Counted from the stretch's first letter, positions 8,949 to 15,889 are shown. The stretch is 64,000 nucleotides of DNA from Streptomyces litmocidini (GCF_014649755.1 NZ_BMTQ01000020.1:1-64000), one strand, 5' to 3'. Program-made: numbers and translations. Notes: a model not told the origin generated them from the sequence alone.

Positions 8949-8973
8949 CCCGACATCACCCAATCAAGTTGAG
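8949..8973 (-). repeat. IS630 right terminal inverted repeat
   Basis: 25 bp whose reverse complement is CTCAACTTGATTGGGTGATG plus TCGGG, matching the left end at 24 of 25 positions. It is followed by TA (8974-8975). It lies 590 bp beyond the transposase stop, much further than usual for IS630, because the passenger gene lies between. Confidence 0.85.
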
Positions 8974-8979
8974 TAGCTC

Positions 8980-9154
8980 GGGACCACCTCCGCAGGCGCA
9001 GGGAGCAGTCGATCACTCCGACCAACGGGCAGAGCCTGCAGGGGCCGTCCCCGCAGGCACGGGGAAACGGGTCGGGGGCAGCCGTCGCAACGCCGGTATG
9101 AGCCTGCCGGGACGGTACGCGTCCCATCCTCCCTGAACAGGCACGGGGAACCCG
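8980..9154 (-). CRISPR. Decayed type I-E CRISPR array remnant
   Basis: Two 29-bp repeats start at 8980 and 9041, exactly 61 bp apart, with a 32-nt spacer (9009-9040), the geometry of type I-E arrays. On the minus strand the first reads CTGCTCCCTGCGCCTGCGG followed by AGGTGGTCCC, close to the Streptomyces consensus with stem changes; the second reads CGTTTCCCCGTGCCTGCGGG then GACGGCCCC. They match at 20 of 29 positions. A half repeat sharing AGGCACGGGGAA lies at 9139-9150, out of phase. The second repeat translates as FPRACGDGP, a well-known false protein signature of such repeats. No cas gene is present. Confidence 0.65.
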
Positions 9155-9208
9155 TGAAAGCCTCCCGTCACATGGCCCCCGTCCGGCACGGCACGCCATA
9201 ATCAGGCT

Positions 9209-9574
9209 ATGGCTCCTTCCACCGCCGCTCCCCCGACGTCGGCTTTCGACGTGCTGCGCACGCGCTACAGCAGACGGCTCCCGGCCCGGCTGGAAGATCT
9301 TCGCGGCCCCACCCAGGGCACCGTCGACCTGCCGCCGCACGTCGTCTGGTCGGGACGGCGCAGCTACCAGCTGGAAGGCACCCGCTCGCGGATGAGCCTG
9401 TACCGCACCGTGCTCGCCGAAGGCCAGCGGGAAGACCTGGAGGCCGTCCTCGACCGGGACCTGCTGATCAGCCAGTGGCCCGTCCTGCGCACTCTTGTCA
9501 GCCGCCCGCTGCGCGACGCGTGGGAAGCCGCCTTTCCCGAGCTCGCCGCCGCCCGGGACGCCTCGGTCGCGTGA
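9209..9574 (+). CDS. Putative antitoxin-like partner of AbiEii
   Basis: A 121-residue protein with no named domain. The central segment DLPPHVVWSGRRSYQLEG is followed by YRTVLAEGQREDLEAVLDRD and a helical C-terminal half ending WEAAFPELAAARDASVA. Its stop overlaps the GTG of the next gene (GTGA at 9571-9574), so the two are translationally coupled. Proteins of this size regularly precede AbiEii-type nucleotidyltransferases in actinomycetes, which suggests an antitoxin or accessory role, but it lacks the obvious winged-HTH of AbiEi. The start ATG follows a short intergenic gap downstream of the CRISPR debris. Confidence 0.6.
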   Translation: MAPSTAAPPTSAFDVLRTRYSRRLPARLEDLRGPTQGTVDLPPHVVWSGRRSYQLEGTRSRMSLYRTVLAEGQREDLEAVLDRDLLISQWPVLRTLVSRPLRDAWEAAFPELAAARDASVA

Positions 9575-10242
9575 ACCTGGACGACCTGCACCGCCGACTG
9601 CTGGCCGACGTCCTCGCCCTCGGCGCTCCCTACCCCCTGGTCATCACCGGCGGCTACGCCGTCCAGGCCCACGGCCTGGTCCACCGGCTCAGCCAGGACC
9701 TGGACGTGGCCACCGAGAACCCTGCTCCGATGACGGAGATCGTCCGCACCATCGGCGCAGGCCTTACCGGGCGCGGCTGGTCAGTGAGGCAGATCGAGAC
9801 CGACCCCCTTTCCGGCCGGCTCCTCGTCACCGACCCCGCCACTGACGAGCAATGCGAAGTCGACATCCTCAAAGAGACCTTCTGGGCCCCGCCCGCCGCC
9901 ACCGAGTACGGACCCGTCCTCTCCCTCGATGACGTGATCGGCACCAAAGTCCGCGCCCTCGCCGACCGCGGCGCGGTCCGCGACCTCATCGACATCCATG
10001 CCGCCTCCCTCCAGCGCACCAATGCCGAACTCGAAGCCCTCGGCCGTCGCCACGCCCGGTACGAGTTCAACCTCCACGACCTGCGCGACCGCCTCGCAGG
10101 CGCCGAATGGTGGGACGACCAGGACTACACCGACTACGGCCTCACCCCCACCCGGATCACCGACCTCAAAACCTGGGCGCTGACCTGGGCCACCGACCTC
10201 GATACACGACTCCTGACCGAAAACCCACCGGACGACACCTGA
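9571..10242 (+). CDS. AbiEii/AbiGii-family nucleotidyltransferase toxin
   Basis: A 223-residue protein of the DUF1814/AbiEii family. The nucleotidyltransferase motif is visible as VITGGYAVQAHGLVHRLSQD followed by LDVAT (about residues 22-46), giving the GG...A...HR-S-DLD pattern. EVDIL (about 92-96) supplies the third acidic position and LDDVIGTKVRALADRGAVRD (about 115-134) matches the conserved K-x-A-L-x-x-R-x-x-x-D region. The family adds nucleotides to tRNA in characterised members and acts as the toxin of type IV abortive-infection systems. The overlapping upstream gene is the presumed partner. Start GTG by coupling; the open frame upstream to 9475 is antecedent coding DNA. Confidence 0.8.
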   Translation: MNLDDLHRRLLADVLALGAPYPLVITGGYAVQAHGLVHRLSQDLDVATENPAPMTEIVRTIGAGLTGRGWSVRQIETDPLSGRLLVTDPATDEQCEVDILKETFWAPPAATEYGPVLSLDDVIGTKVRALADRGAVRDLIDIHAASLQRTNAELEALGRRHARYEFNLHDLRDRLAGAEWWDDQDYTDYGLTPTRITDLKTWALTWATDLDTRLLTENPPDDT

Positions 10243-10300
10243 AGGGTGTTGCAGAAGGTTGCGTCCGGGCAGGTCGGGGCGGGTTCCGGTGCCGGTCCGG
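10243..10300. other. Possible terminal sequence of IS5-like element
   Basis: GGGTGTTGCAGAAGG at about 10244-10258 immediately follows the AbiEii stop and resembles the ends of IS5-type elements in Streptomyces. It lies downstream of the transposase tail on its strand, where a right end is expected. The matching left end is not present. Confidence 0.35.
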
Positions 10301-10540
10301 TCATGCGGCGAGGGCGAGGTTGTGCATGGGGGCGACGGCCTGGACCGCGTGGTGGAGGCCGTCGCCGCGCTGTCGGCGGTCGCGGAGGATCTTGTAGTGC
10401 TTCATGCGGGCGAAGGCGTGCTCGACGCGGGCCCGGACCTTGCGGTGTCCGGCGTTGCCCTCCTCCTCGCCCGGCAGCAGGGCCCGTCCGGGGCGTTTGG
10501 GGTGCAGGACGACCGGGCCGGTGTTGATGTAGGCGCCGTC
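10301..10540 (-). pseudogene. IS5-family transposase C-terminal fragment
   Basis: The minus frame reads DGAYINTG, then PGRALLPGEEEGNAGHRKVR and VEHAFARMKHYKILRDRRQR, ending HNLALAA. This is the C-terminal quarter of a DDE_Tnp_4-type IS5 transposase; HRKVRARVEHAFARMK contains the conserved region with the catalytic Glu. The N-terminal three quarters are absent. Upstream of residue DGAYINTG the frame switches to PGPETPNGSVPA, which is not transposase but a near copy of the C-terminal tail of the next gene (10647-11129). A deletion or recombination junction therefore lies at about 10541. Confidence 0.75.
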
Positions 10541-10700
10541 GGCCGGCACGGAGCCGTTCGGAGTCTCCGGCCCGGGAGGGGGACGGCCGGACACACCGGG
10601 GCGGAGCCGCTCAGGGCCGTCGATCCCGGAGGGGCGGGGCCACGGGTCACGCCGGGACGGGGCCGTTCGGGGTCTCCGGCGCGGGAGGCGGGGTGGCGGG
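10541..10700. repeat. Imperfect direct repeat flanking the IS5 fragment junction
   Basis: About 30 bp around 10553-10580 (GCCGTTCGGAGTCTCCGG...) recurs at about 10663-10690 (GCCGTTCGGGGTCTCCGG...). Read on the minus strand the copies encode PPGPETPNGSVPA and PPAPETPNGPVPA; the second is the authentic C terminus of the 10647-11129 gene. The duplication marks the rearrangement that attached the transposase tail. Confidence 0.55.
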
Positions 10701-11129
10701 CGTACGCGGCGGGGGCGCGGCGCGCTCCGGTCCGGCCGGCCGGACCGGCTGGTGGACGAGGCGGAACCGGTGGTGCTCCCGGCCGAGCACCCGCCCGGTG
10801 GAGTCGGTGAAACGGCCCGTGACCTCGTAGACGCCGCAGTTGCCCCGGCCGACGGGCAGCCGCTCGGGCGGCAGGTGGACCTCGTACGGCCCGCCCGCCC
10901 GGTATCCGCCGAGCGTGGTCCTGGTGGTGCCGATCACCCTTCCGGCGTATCTGCGGGTCTCCTCGAAGACCAGTCCGTCGACCGCCTCGCCCACGCGGAA
11001 GGCGAGGGCGACGCTCATCGTCCCGCCTTCGGGGACCTCGACGGGGTCGCCGTCCCCGTCCAGGGGCAGCACGGCCGTCCCCCGCTCCTCCTGGGCCAGG
11101 CTCACGCGCGTCAGCTCGAAGGGTGCCAT
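10647..11129 (-). CDS. RhoGDI-like beta-sandwich protein
   Basis: A 160-residue cytosolic protein. Residues about 40-130 read as an immunoglobulin-like beta-sandwich: MSVALAFRVGEAVDGLVFEE, then a strand ending GTTRTTLGGY, then GGPYEVHLPPERLPVG and GVYEVTGRFTDSTGRVLG, ending HHRFRLV. The order and spacing (GL-F, RxGRVIG, xGxY, YE-xxP-E-P-G, GxYxxxxRFTDxxG) resemble the C-terminal domain of eukaryotic Rho GDP-dissociation inhibitors. The tail is a Pro-rich disordered segment. It starts 7 bp after the universal-stress-protein stop, so the two form an operon under the sigma-B-like motif at 11617-11641. RhoGDI similarity is my inference; a plain hypothetical stress protein is the alternative. Confidence 0.65.
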   Translation of the reverse strand: MAPFELTRVSLAQEERGTAVLPLDGDGDPVEVPEGGTMSVALAFRVGEAVDGLVFEETRRYAGRVIGTTRTTLGGYRAGGPYEVHLPPERLPVGRGNCGVYEVTGRFTDSTGRVLGREHHRFRLVHQPVRPAGPERAAPPPRTPATPPPAPETPNGPVPA

Positions 11130-11136
11130 GACGTCC

Positions 11137-11589
11137 TCACGTCCTCTCGGTGGCGTCCGGGCGGACGATGACGACGGGGCAGGGCGCGTGCAGGGCGCAC
11201 TGCTGGCTGACGGAGCCCAGGAGCAGGCCGGTGAACCCGCCCCGGCCCCTGCTGCCCACCACGAGGAGTTCCGCGCCCGACGCCGCCCTCGTCAGGGCCT
11301 CGGCCGGGTTGCCGCGCACCACGTGCTCGCGCAGCCGCACGTCGTCGGCGCCCACGAGGACGGTCTGGATCTCGTCGGCCAGCGCCCGCCGCGCCTGGGT
11401 GCCGTCGAAGCCGGTGTCCACCGGCGGGGCCGACCAGCCCGCGACTCCGGGCAGCTCGTACGCCGCCACCGCGTCCACGGCGGCCCCGGTCAGCCGGGCG
11501 TGGCGCACCGCCCACCGCAGCGCCTCGTAGGAGGCCGGGGACCCGTCGATCCCGACCACCACGCGGCGATCCTGGCCCTCGGCGTCCAT
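11137..11589 (-). CDS. Universal stress protein family
   Basis: A 150-residue single USP domain. It opens RRVVVGIDGSPASYEALRWA (first strand with the Asp of the nucleotide site) and has the C-terminal ATP-binding motif LLVVGSRGRGGFTGLLLGSV (G-x2-G-x9-G-S) followed by SQQCALHAPCPVVIVRP. ATP-binding USP proteins modulate survival under dormancy, hypoxia and other stresses. The start ATG is well placed behind a GGAG-rich leader. First gene of a two-gene operon with the RhoGDI-like protein, and preceded by a sigma-B-like motif. Confidence 0.92.
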   Translation of the reverse strand: MDAEGQDRRVVVGIDGSPASYEALRWAVRHARLTGAAVDAVAAYELPGVAGWSAPPVDTGFDGTQARRALADEIQTVLVGADDVRLREHVVRGNPAEALTRAASGAELLVVGSRGRGGFTGLLLGSVSQQCALHAPCPVVIVRPDATERT

Positions 11590-11616
11590 GCTCGGCTCCC
11601 TCCTGCTCCCCGGCGG

Positions 11617-11641
11617 CTACCCCGGGGGCGGAGCCGTAGAC
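11617..11641 (-). promoter_or_regulatory. Putative sigma-B-like promoter of the usp operon
   Basis: Minus strand: GTCT, 15 nt, GGGTAG, about 28 bp before the USP start. The sequence following the -10 box (CCGCCGGGG) is shared with motifs upstream of the 25122-25682 and 26684-28489 genes. Pattern match only. Confidence 0.45.
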
Positions 11642-11783
11642 CCCGGGAGGGGACGAACGCGCTCCGGATGTCAGAAACGGGAGAAAAAGGGCAGGAGTGG
11701 GGTAGGAGCTTCCGGCCACGGAGGCATCGGGCGCCAGGGGTGTCCGGCACCAGAGGTATCCGGATTCACGCACGAGGAGACGG

Positions 11784-12272
11784 GTGAGCCCCATGGAGGC
11801 TGTGAGCCGAACGGAAGGGGCGAGGTCCTCGCGGGAGGACCGTCTCCTGGTGGTGAGCCGGCACGGCGGACATCCCGGGACCGTCCTCCTGACACTCGAC
11901 GGCGAACTCGACCACGACACCGTGAAACCCCTCCGGAAGGCGCTGCAGGAGAGCACGGGCGCCGCGCGCGTCGTCGTCGACTGCACGGGCCTGCGGTTCT
12001 GCGACTCGACCGGCCTGAACGTGCTCCTGCGGACACGGCTGCGGCTGCTCACCGAGGGGGGTCGGGTGGATCTGGCCGGGCTGCGGCTGCCGGTGCGCCG
12101 CATCTTCGAGATCACCGGGGCGCTGAACGTCTTCCGGGTGTACGACGACGCCGACTCCGCCCTCGCGGACACCGGCACCGGAAACTGGCACCAGGAAGAT
12201 TCCGCGCCGCGTGATTCGGCGGGCGGGACCGGGGAAGCAGCCCGTCATGACCGGCCCGCACATCCGGCATGA
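11784..12272 (+). CDS. STAS-domain anti-sigma factor antagonist
   Basis: A 162-residue RsbV-like protein. The STAS core is at about residues 30-130: TVLLTLDGELDHDTVKPLRK followed by RVVVDCTGLRFCDSTGLNVL, where the serine of CDST is the predicted phosphorylation site, then VDLAGLRLPVRRIFEITGAL. The C-terminal 30 residues are disordered. A GAGGAG lies 5 bp before the GTG at 11784; an ATG at 11793 is an alternative start. It overlaps the next gene, an RsbW-like ATPase, by 26 bp, a classic antagonist/kinase pair. The pair probably gates an alternative sigma factor, none of which is encoded in the window. Confidence 0.85.
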   Translation: MSPMEAVSRTEGARSSREDRLLVVSRHGGHPGTVLLTLDGELDHDTVKPLRKALQESTGAARVVVDCTGLRFCDSTGLNVLLRTRLRLLTEGGRVDLAGLRLPVRRIFEITGALNVFRVYDDADSALADTGTGNWHQEDSAPRDSAGGTGEAARHDRPAHPA

Positions 12273-12696
12273 GACCACTCGTACCCGCCGCTACGAGCTG
12301 GCGGAGGGCGACGGGGTGGTACGGGAGTGCCGTGATCTCGCCCAGCGGGCCCTGAGCGAATGGTTCGGGGCCGCCGGGGAGCCTGGGCGGGTCCCCGTCC
12401 AGGACGCCCTGCTGCTGGTCTCCGAGGTCGTCACCAACGCCTCCACCCACGGCGGCGTCCCCTACGAACTGCGGCTCGACGGCGCCGACGGCCGGCTGCG
12501 GGTCCAGGTCAGCGACACCAACCCGGCGCGCCCCCGGCCCCGCGGGCGGCACCACCCGAGCCTCCCCTCCGGGCACGGGCTCTACCTCCTGGAACGGCTG
12601 GCGGCGGCCTGGGGCTGCGTCCCCCGGGCCCGCGGCAAGGCCGTCTGGTTCGAGGTGGAGGTGGCGGCCCGGCCCGACGGGGCGGCCCCGGCCTGA
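12247..12696 (+). CDS. RsbW-like ATP-binding regulator
   Basis: A 149-residue GHKL ATPase without sensor or DHp parts. The N box is LLVSEVVTNASTHG (about residues 58-71), the G1 box VQVSDTNPARPRP (about 88-100) and the G2 box SGHGLYLLERLA (about 112-123). The ATG at 12247 follows GGGGAAGCAG and lies inside the 3' end of the STAS gene, so the proteins are probably made in matched amounts. This type phosphorylates STAS antagonists and sequesters sigma factors. The 36-bp longer frame from 12211 has no better start. Confidence 0.87.
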   Translation: MTGPHIRHETTRTRRYELAEGDGVVRECRDLAQRALSEWFGAAGEPGRVPVQDALLLVSEVVTNASTHGGVPYELRLDGADGRLRVQVSDTNPARPRPRGRHHPSLPSGHGLYLLERLAAAWGCVPRARGKAVWFEVEVAARPDGAAPA

Positions 12697-12838
12697 TCGG
12701 CAGGACGCCCCCAGGGCCTGATCCGAAAGACGGGCCCCGGAGCCCGACGGGGCGGACCCGGCCTAGAGTGGAGGGTGATGCAGGACCCCGGCGCCCCCTG
12801 CGCCCGGGCAGTGCCACCCTCCCTCTGCGAGGTCGTTC

Positions 12839-15793
12839 ATGGCAGAGCACGGTTCCACCCCGGACGCGGCGGCGCCGCGGACGGAACTCGGCCAGGACGG
12901 CCTCGGGCAGCTGCTCGCCGGGCTGACCGCCGTGCGGGAGGGAGACCTGTCCGTCCGGCTCCCCGTCTCCGCGGACGGCATCCTCGGCGAGATCGCCGGC
13001 GTCTACAACGACATGGTCGGCCACCTCTCGCTGGTCACCTCCGAGGTCACCCGGGTGGCCGACGAGGTCGGTGCCCAGGGGCTGCTCGGCGGCCGGATCC
13101 GCGAACCCCGTTCGCGCGGGGTGTGGAGCGAGCTCACCTCCAACGTCAACACGATGGCCGACAACCTCACCTCCCAGGTCCGGTCCATCGCCCAGGTCGC
13201 CACGGCCGTCGCCGGCGGGGACCTCACGCGGAAGATCCGGGTGGACGCGCGCGGCGAGATCCTGGAGCTGAAGGAGACCATCAACACGATGGTCGACCGG
13301 CTGTCCTCCTTCGCCGAGGAGGTCACCCGGGTCGCCCGCGAGGTCGGCACGGAGGGCAAGCTCGGCGGCCAGGCCACCGTGCACGGCGTCTCCGGCACCT
13401 GGAAGGACCTCACCGACAACGTCAACTCCATGGCCGACAACCTCACCAACCAGGTGCGGAACATCGCCCAGGTCACCACCGCCGTCGCCCAGGGCGACCT
13501 GACCAGCCGGATCGACGTCTCGGCGCGGGGCGAGATCCTCGAACTCAAGACCACCATCAACACGATGGTCGACCAGCTGTCCTCCTTCGCCGCCGAGGTC
13601 ACCCGGGTCGCCCGCGAGGTCGGCACGGAGGGCAAACTCGGTGGCCAGGCCGAGGTGGAGGGTGTCTCCGGCACCTGGAAGCGGCTCACCGAGAACGTCA
13701 ACGAGCTCGCCGGGAACCTGACCCGCCAGGTCCGCGCCATCGCCGAGGTCACCAGCGCCGTCGCCGAGGGCGACCTGACCCGGTCGATCACCGTGGACGC
13801 CCCCGGGGAGGTCGGGGACCTGCGCGACAACATCAACTCGATGGTCGAGTCGCTGCGCGCCACCACCCGGGCCAACGAGGAACAGGACTGGCTCCAGACC
13901 ACGCTCGCCCGGACCACGGGCCTGCTGCAGGGCACCCGGAGCCTGCCCGAGATCGCCGAGTTGATCATGGCCGAGGTGCCGCCGCTGATCGGAGCCCAGT
14001 ACGGGGCCTTCTTCCTCGCCACGGACGGCGAGAAGGGCACCGAGCTCGTCATGACCGCCTCCTACGGCTCCCCCGACGACCCGGACGCCCCTCCGCGCCG
14101 CTTCCGGCTCGGCCAGTCCCTCGTCGGGCAGGCCGCCCGGGACCGGCACGCCCTCGTCGTCGAGCGCGTGCCCCCCGGATACGCAACCATCGCCTCCGGC
14201 GTGGGATCGGGCGACCCGGGCATGCTGGTCGTCCTGCCCGTGGTGGTCGAGGACCAGGTGCTCGGCGCCGTCGAGTTCGCCTCGCTGGCCCCTTTCTCGT
14301 CCCTCCGGCGGGAGTTCCTCGACCGGTTCGTGATCAGCGCGGGAGCCGTCCTCAGCTCCCTGGTCGCCAACCTGCGCACCGACGAGCTCCTCGGCCAGTA
14401 CCGTCAGCTCGCCGACGAACTCAGAGCCAGGTCGAAGGAGTTGCAGACAGGGCAGCAGGAACTCCAGCGGTCCAACGCCGAGTTGCAGGAGAAGGCGGCG
14501 CTCCTGGCCGACCGCAACAGGGACATCGAGTCGAAGAACCTCGTCATCGAGCAGGCGCGCCAGGAGCTGGAGGCCCGGGCCCAGCAGCTGTCCCGCACCT
14601 CCATGTACAAGTCCGAGTTCCTCGCCAACATGAGCCACGAACTCCGCACCCCGCTCAACAGCCTGCTCATCCTCGCGCGGCTGCTCGCCCAGAACCCCGA
14701 GGGGAACCTGACGGAGAAGCAGGTCGACTACGCCGAGGTGATCCACTCCGCCGGCTCCGACCTCCTCCAGCTGATCAACGACATCCTCGACCTGTCGAAG
14801 GTCGAGGCGGGCAAGATGGACATCAGGCAGGAGCCGTTCCCCCTCAGCCAGTTGATGGAGTACCTGGAGGCGACCTTCGGGCCGGTCGCCGACGAGCGCC
14901 ACCTCCGGTTCACCGTCACCCTGGCGGACGACCTGCCCGAGACGCTGAACAGCGACGAGGCGCGCATCCGCCAGATCCTGCGCAACCTGCTCTCCAACGC
15001 GCTGAAGTTCACCGAGGAGGGCAGCGTCTCGCTCGCCGTCGAGCACGCCTCCTCCGCCGAGGTCCCGCCGTCCCTGGCCGGGGCCGGACACGTCCTCGCC
15101 TTCCGGGTCACCGACACCGGCATCGGCATCCCCGCCGAGCAGCTCCAGCACGTCTTCGAGGCCTTCCAACAGGGCGACGGCACGGCCGCCCGGCGGTACG
15201 GGGGCACCGGACTCGGGCTGTCGATCAGCCGGGAGGTGGCCGGCCTCCTCGGCGGGGCCATCCAGGCGCAGAGCGTCGCGGGCCGGGGCAGCACCTTCAC
15301 GTTCTACCTGCCGGTGCCCCGCCCCGCGGAGCTCGCCGCGGCCGGGGCGGCCTCCACCGCGCGGGCGCGGACCGCCCCCGGCTTCTCCCCCGGCGGCCGG
15401 GCGGACGCCCTGGACGGGCTGGCGGGCCGGACCGTGCTGGTGGTGGACGACGACGTCCGGAACGTGTTCGCCCTCACCGCGGTCCTCGAAGGGCACGGAC
15501 TCCGCGTCCTCACGGCCGACGGCGGTCGTGCCGGCCTCGAGGTGCTCGCCGCGCACGACGAGGTCGCGCTCGTGCTGATGGACGTCATGATGGCCGGGAT
15601 GGACGGTTACTCGGCGATCAAGGCCATCAGGCGGCTGCCGGGCCGGGCAAGCCTCCCCGTCATCGTGGTCACCGCGAAGGCGATGCCGGGAGACCGCGCC
15701 CAGGCCCTCGCGGCGGGTGCCGACGACTACGTGTCGAAGCCGGTCGACGAGGAGGAGCTGATCGGCAAGGTCCGCGGCTGGTTCGCCGGCTGA
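12839..15793 (+). CDS. Multi-HAMP hybrid histidine kinase/response regulator
   Basis: A 984-residue cytosolic hybrid kinase with no signal peptide or membrane segment. Residues 20-340 hold about four HAMP-like units in tandem, recognisable by GDLTRKI/GDLTSRI and RGEILELKETINTMVD repeats. A GAF-like domain follows (about 360-515), then a coiled coil (about 520-590), the DHp H box SHELRTPLNSLL (His about 600), the ATPase boxes NLLSNALKFTEEG, DTGIGIP and GGTGLGLSI, and a receiver at about 865-984 with phospho-Asp in LVLMDVMMAGMDG. This layout is that of group III (Nik1-like) osmosensing kinases. It follows the STAS/RsbW pair on the same strand. No dedicated response regulator is adjacent. Confidence 0.92.
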   Translation: MAEHGSTPDAAAPRTELGQDGLGQLLAGLTAVREGDLSVRLPVSADGILGEIAGVYNDMVGHLSLVTSEVTRVADEVGAQGLLGGRIREPRSRGVWSELTSNVNTMADNLTSQVRSIAQVATAVAGGDLTRKIRVDARGEILELKETINTMVDRLSSFAEEVTRVAREVGTEGKLGGQATVHGVSGTWKDLTDNVNSMADNLTNQVRNIAQVTTAVAQGDLTSRIDVSARGEILELKTTINTMVDQLSSFAAEVTRVAREVGTEGKLGGQAEVEGVSGTWKRLTENVNELAGNLTRQVRAIAEVTSAVAEGDLTRSITVDAPGEVGDLRDNINSMVESLRATTRANEEQDWLQTTLARTTGLLQGTRSLPEIAELIMAEVPPLIGAQYGAFFLATDGEKGTELVMTASYGSPDDPDAPPRRFRLGQSLVGQAARDRHALVVERVPPGYATIASGVGSGDPGMLVVLPVVVEDQVLGAVEFASLAPFSSLRREFLDRFVISAGAVLSSLVANLRTDELLGQYRQLADELRARSKELQTGQQELQRSNAELQEKAALLADRNRDIESKNLVIEQARQELEARAQQLSRTSMYKSEFLANMSHELRTPLNSLLILARLLAQNPEGNLTEKQVDYAEVIHSAGSDLLQLINDILDLSKVEAGKMDIRQEPFPLSQLMEYLEATFGPVADERHLRFTVTLADDLPETLNSDEARIRQILRNLLSNALKFTEEGSVSLAVEHASSAEVPPSLAGAGHVLAFRVTDTGIGIPAEQLQHVFEAFQQGDGTAARRYGGTGLGLSISREVAGLLGGAIQAQSVAGRGSTFTFYLPVPRPAELAAAGAASTARARTAPGFSPGGRADALDGLAGRTVLVVDDDVRNVFALTAVLEGHGLRVLTADGGRAGLEVLAAHDEVALVLMDVMMAGMDGYSAIKAIRRLPGRASLPVIVVTAKAMPGDRAQALAAGADDYVSKPVDEEELIGKVRGWFAG

Positions 15794-15802
15794 AGCGCGC
15801 CG

Positions 15803-15880
15803 GCCCCTCGCGGAGCGCCCCTTGCGGAGGGGCCCTCGCGGAGCGGCCCTCGCGGAGGGGCCCTCGCGGAGGGGCCCGGG
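15803..15880. repeat. Tandem palindromic 14-15 bp repeat
   Basis: About five copies of a unit like GGCCCTCGCGGAGGG, each internally self-complementary (CCCTC.GAGGG), fill the gap between two convergent genes. The array can form alternative hairpins and probably serves as the shared terminator, but its tandem growth is unusual. Confidence 0.6.
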
Positions 15881-15889
15881 CGGCGTGCC

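Larger units (their letters stand above)
7224..8973. mobile_element. IS630-family element carrying a passenger gene
   Basis: A 1,750-bp unit bounded by 25-bp terminal inverted repeats (7224-7248 and 8949-8973) that differ at one position (third base, G versus C), each flanked by TA, the target duplication expected for IS630/Tc1-mariner elements. It contains a two-frame IS630 transposase (7295-8358, plus) and, between the transposase stop and the right inverted repeat, a complete gene on the opposite strand (8376-8789). It looks complete and recent. The left insertion site is in an IS701-like stub and the right one lies four bases from a CRISPR-like repeat. Confidence 0.85.

Noticed and set aside
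8789..9340. Minus-strand frame containing FPRACGDGP
   Set aside because: The peptide is the translation of a type I-E CRISPR repeat, a known source of false proteins.
12509..15556. A 1,015-residue minus-strand open frame
   Set aside because: Antisense to the hybrid kinase; composition is Gly/Leu/Asp/Val repeats typical of antisense frames in high-GC DNA, with no domain.
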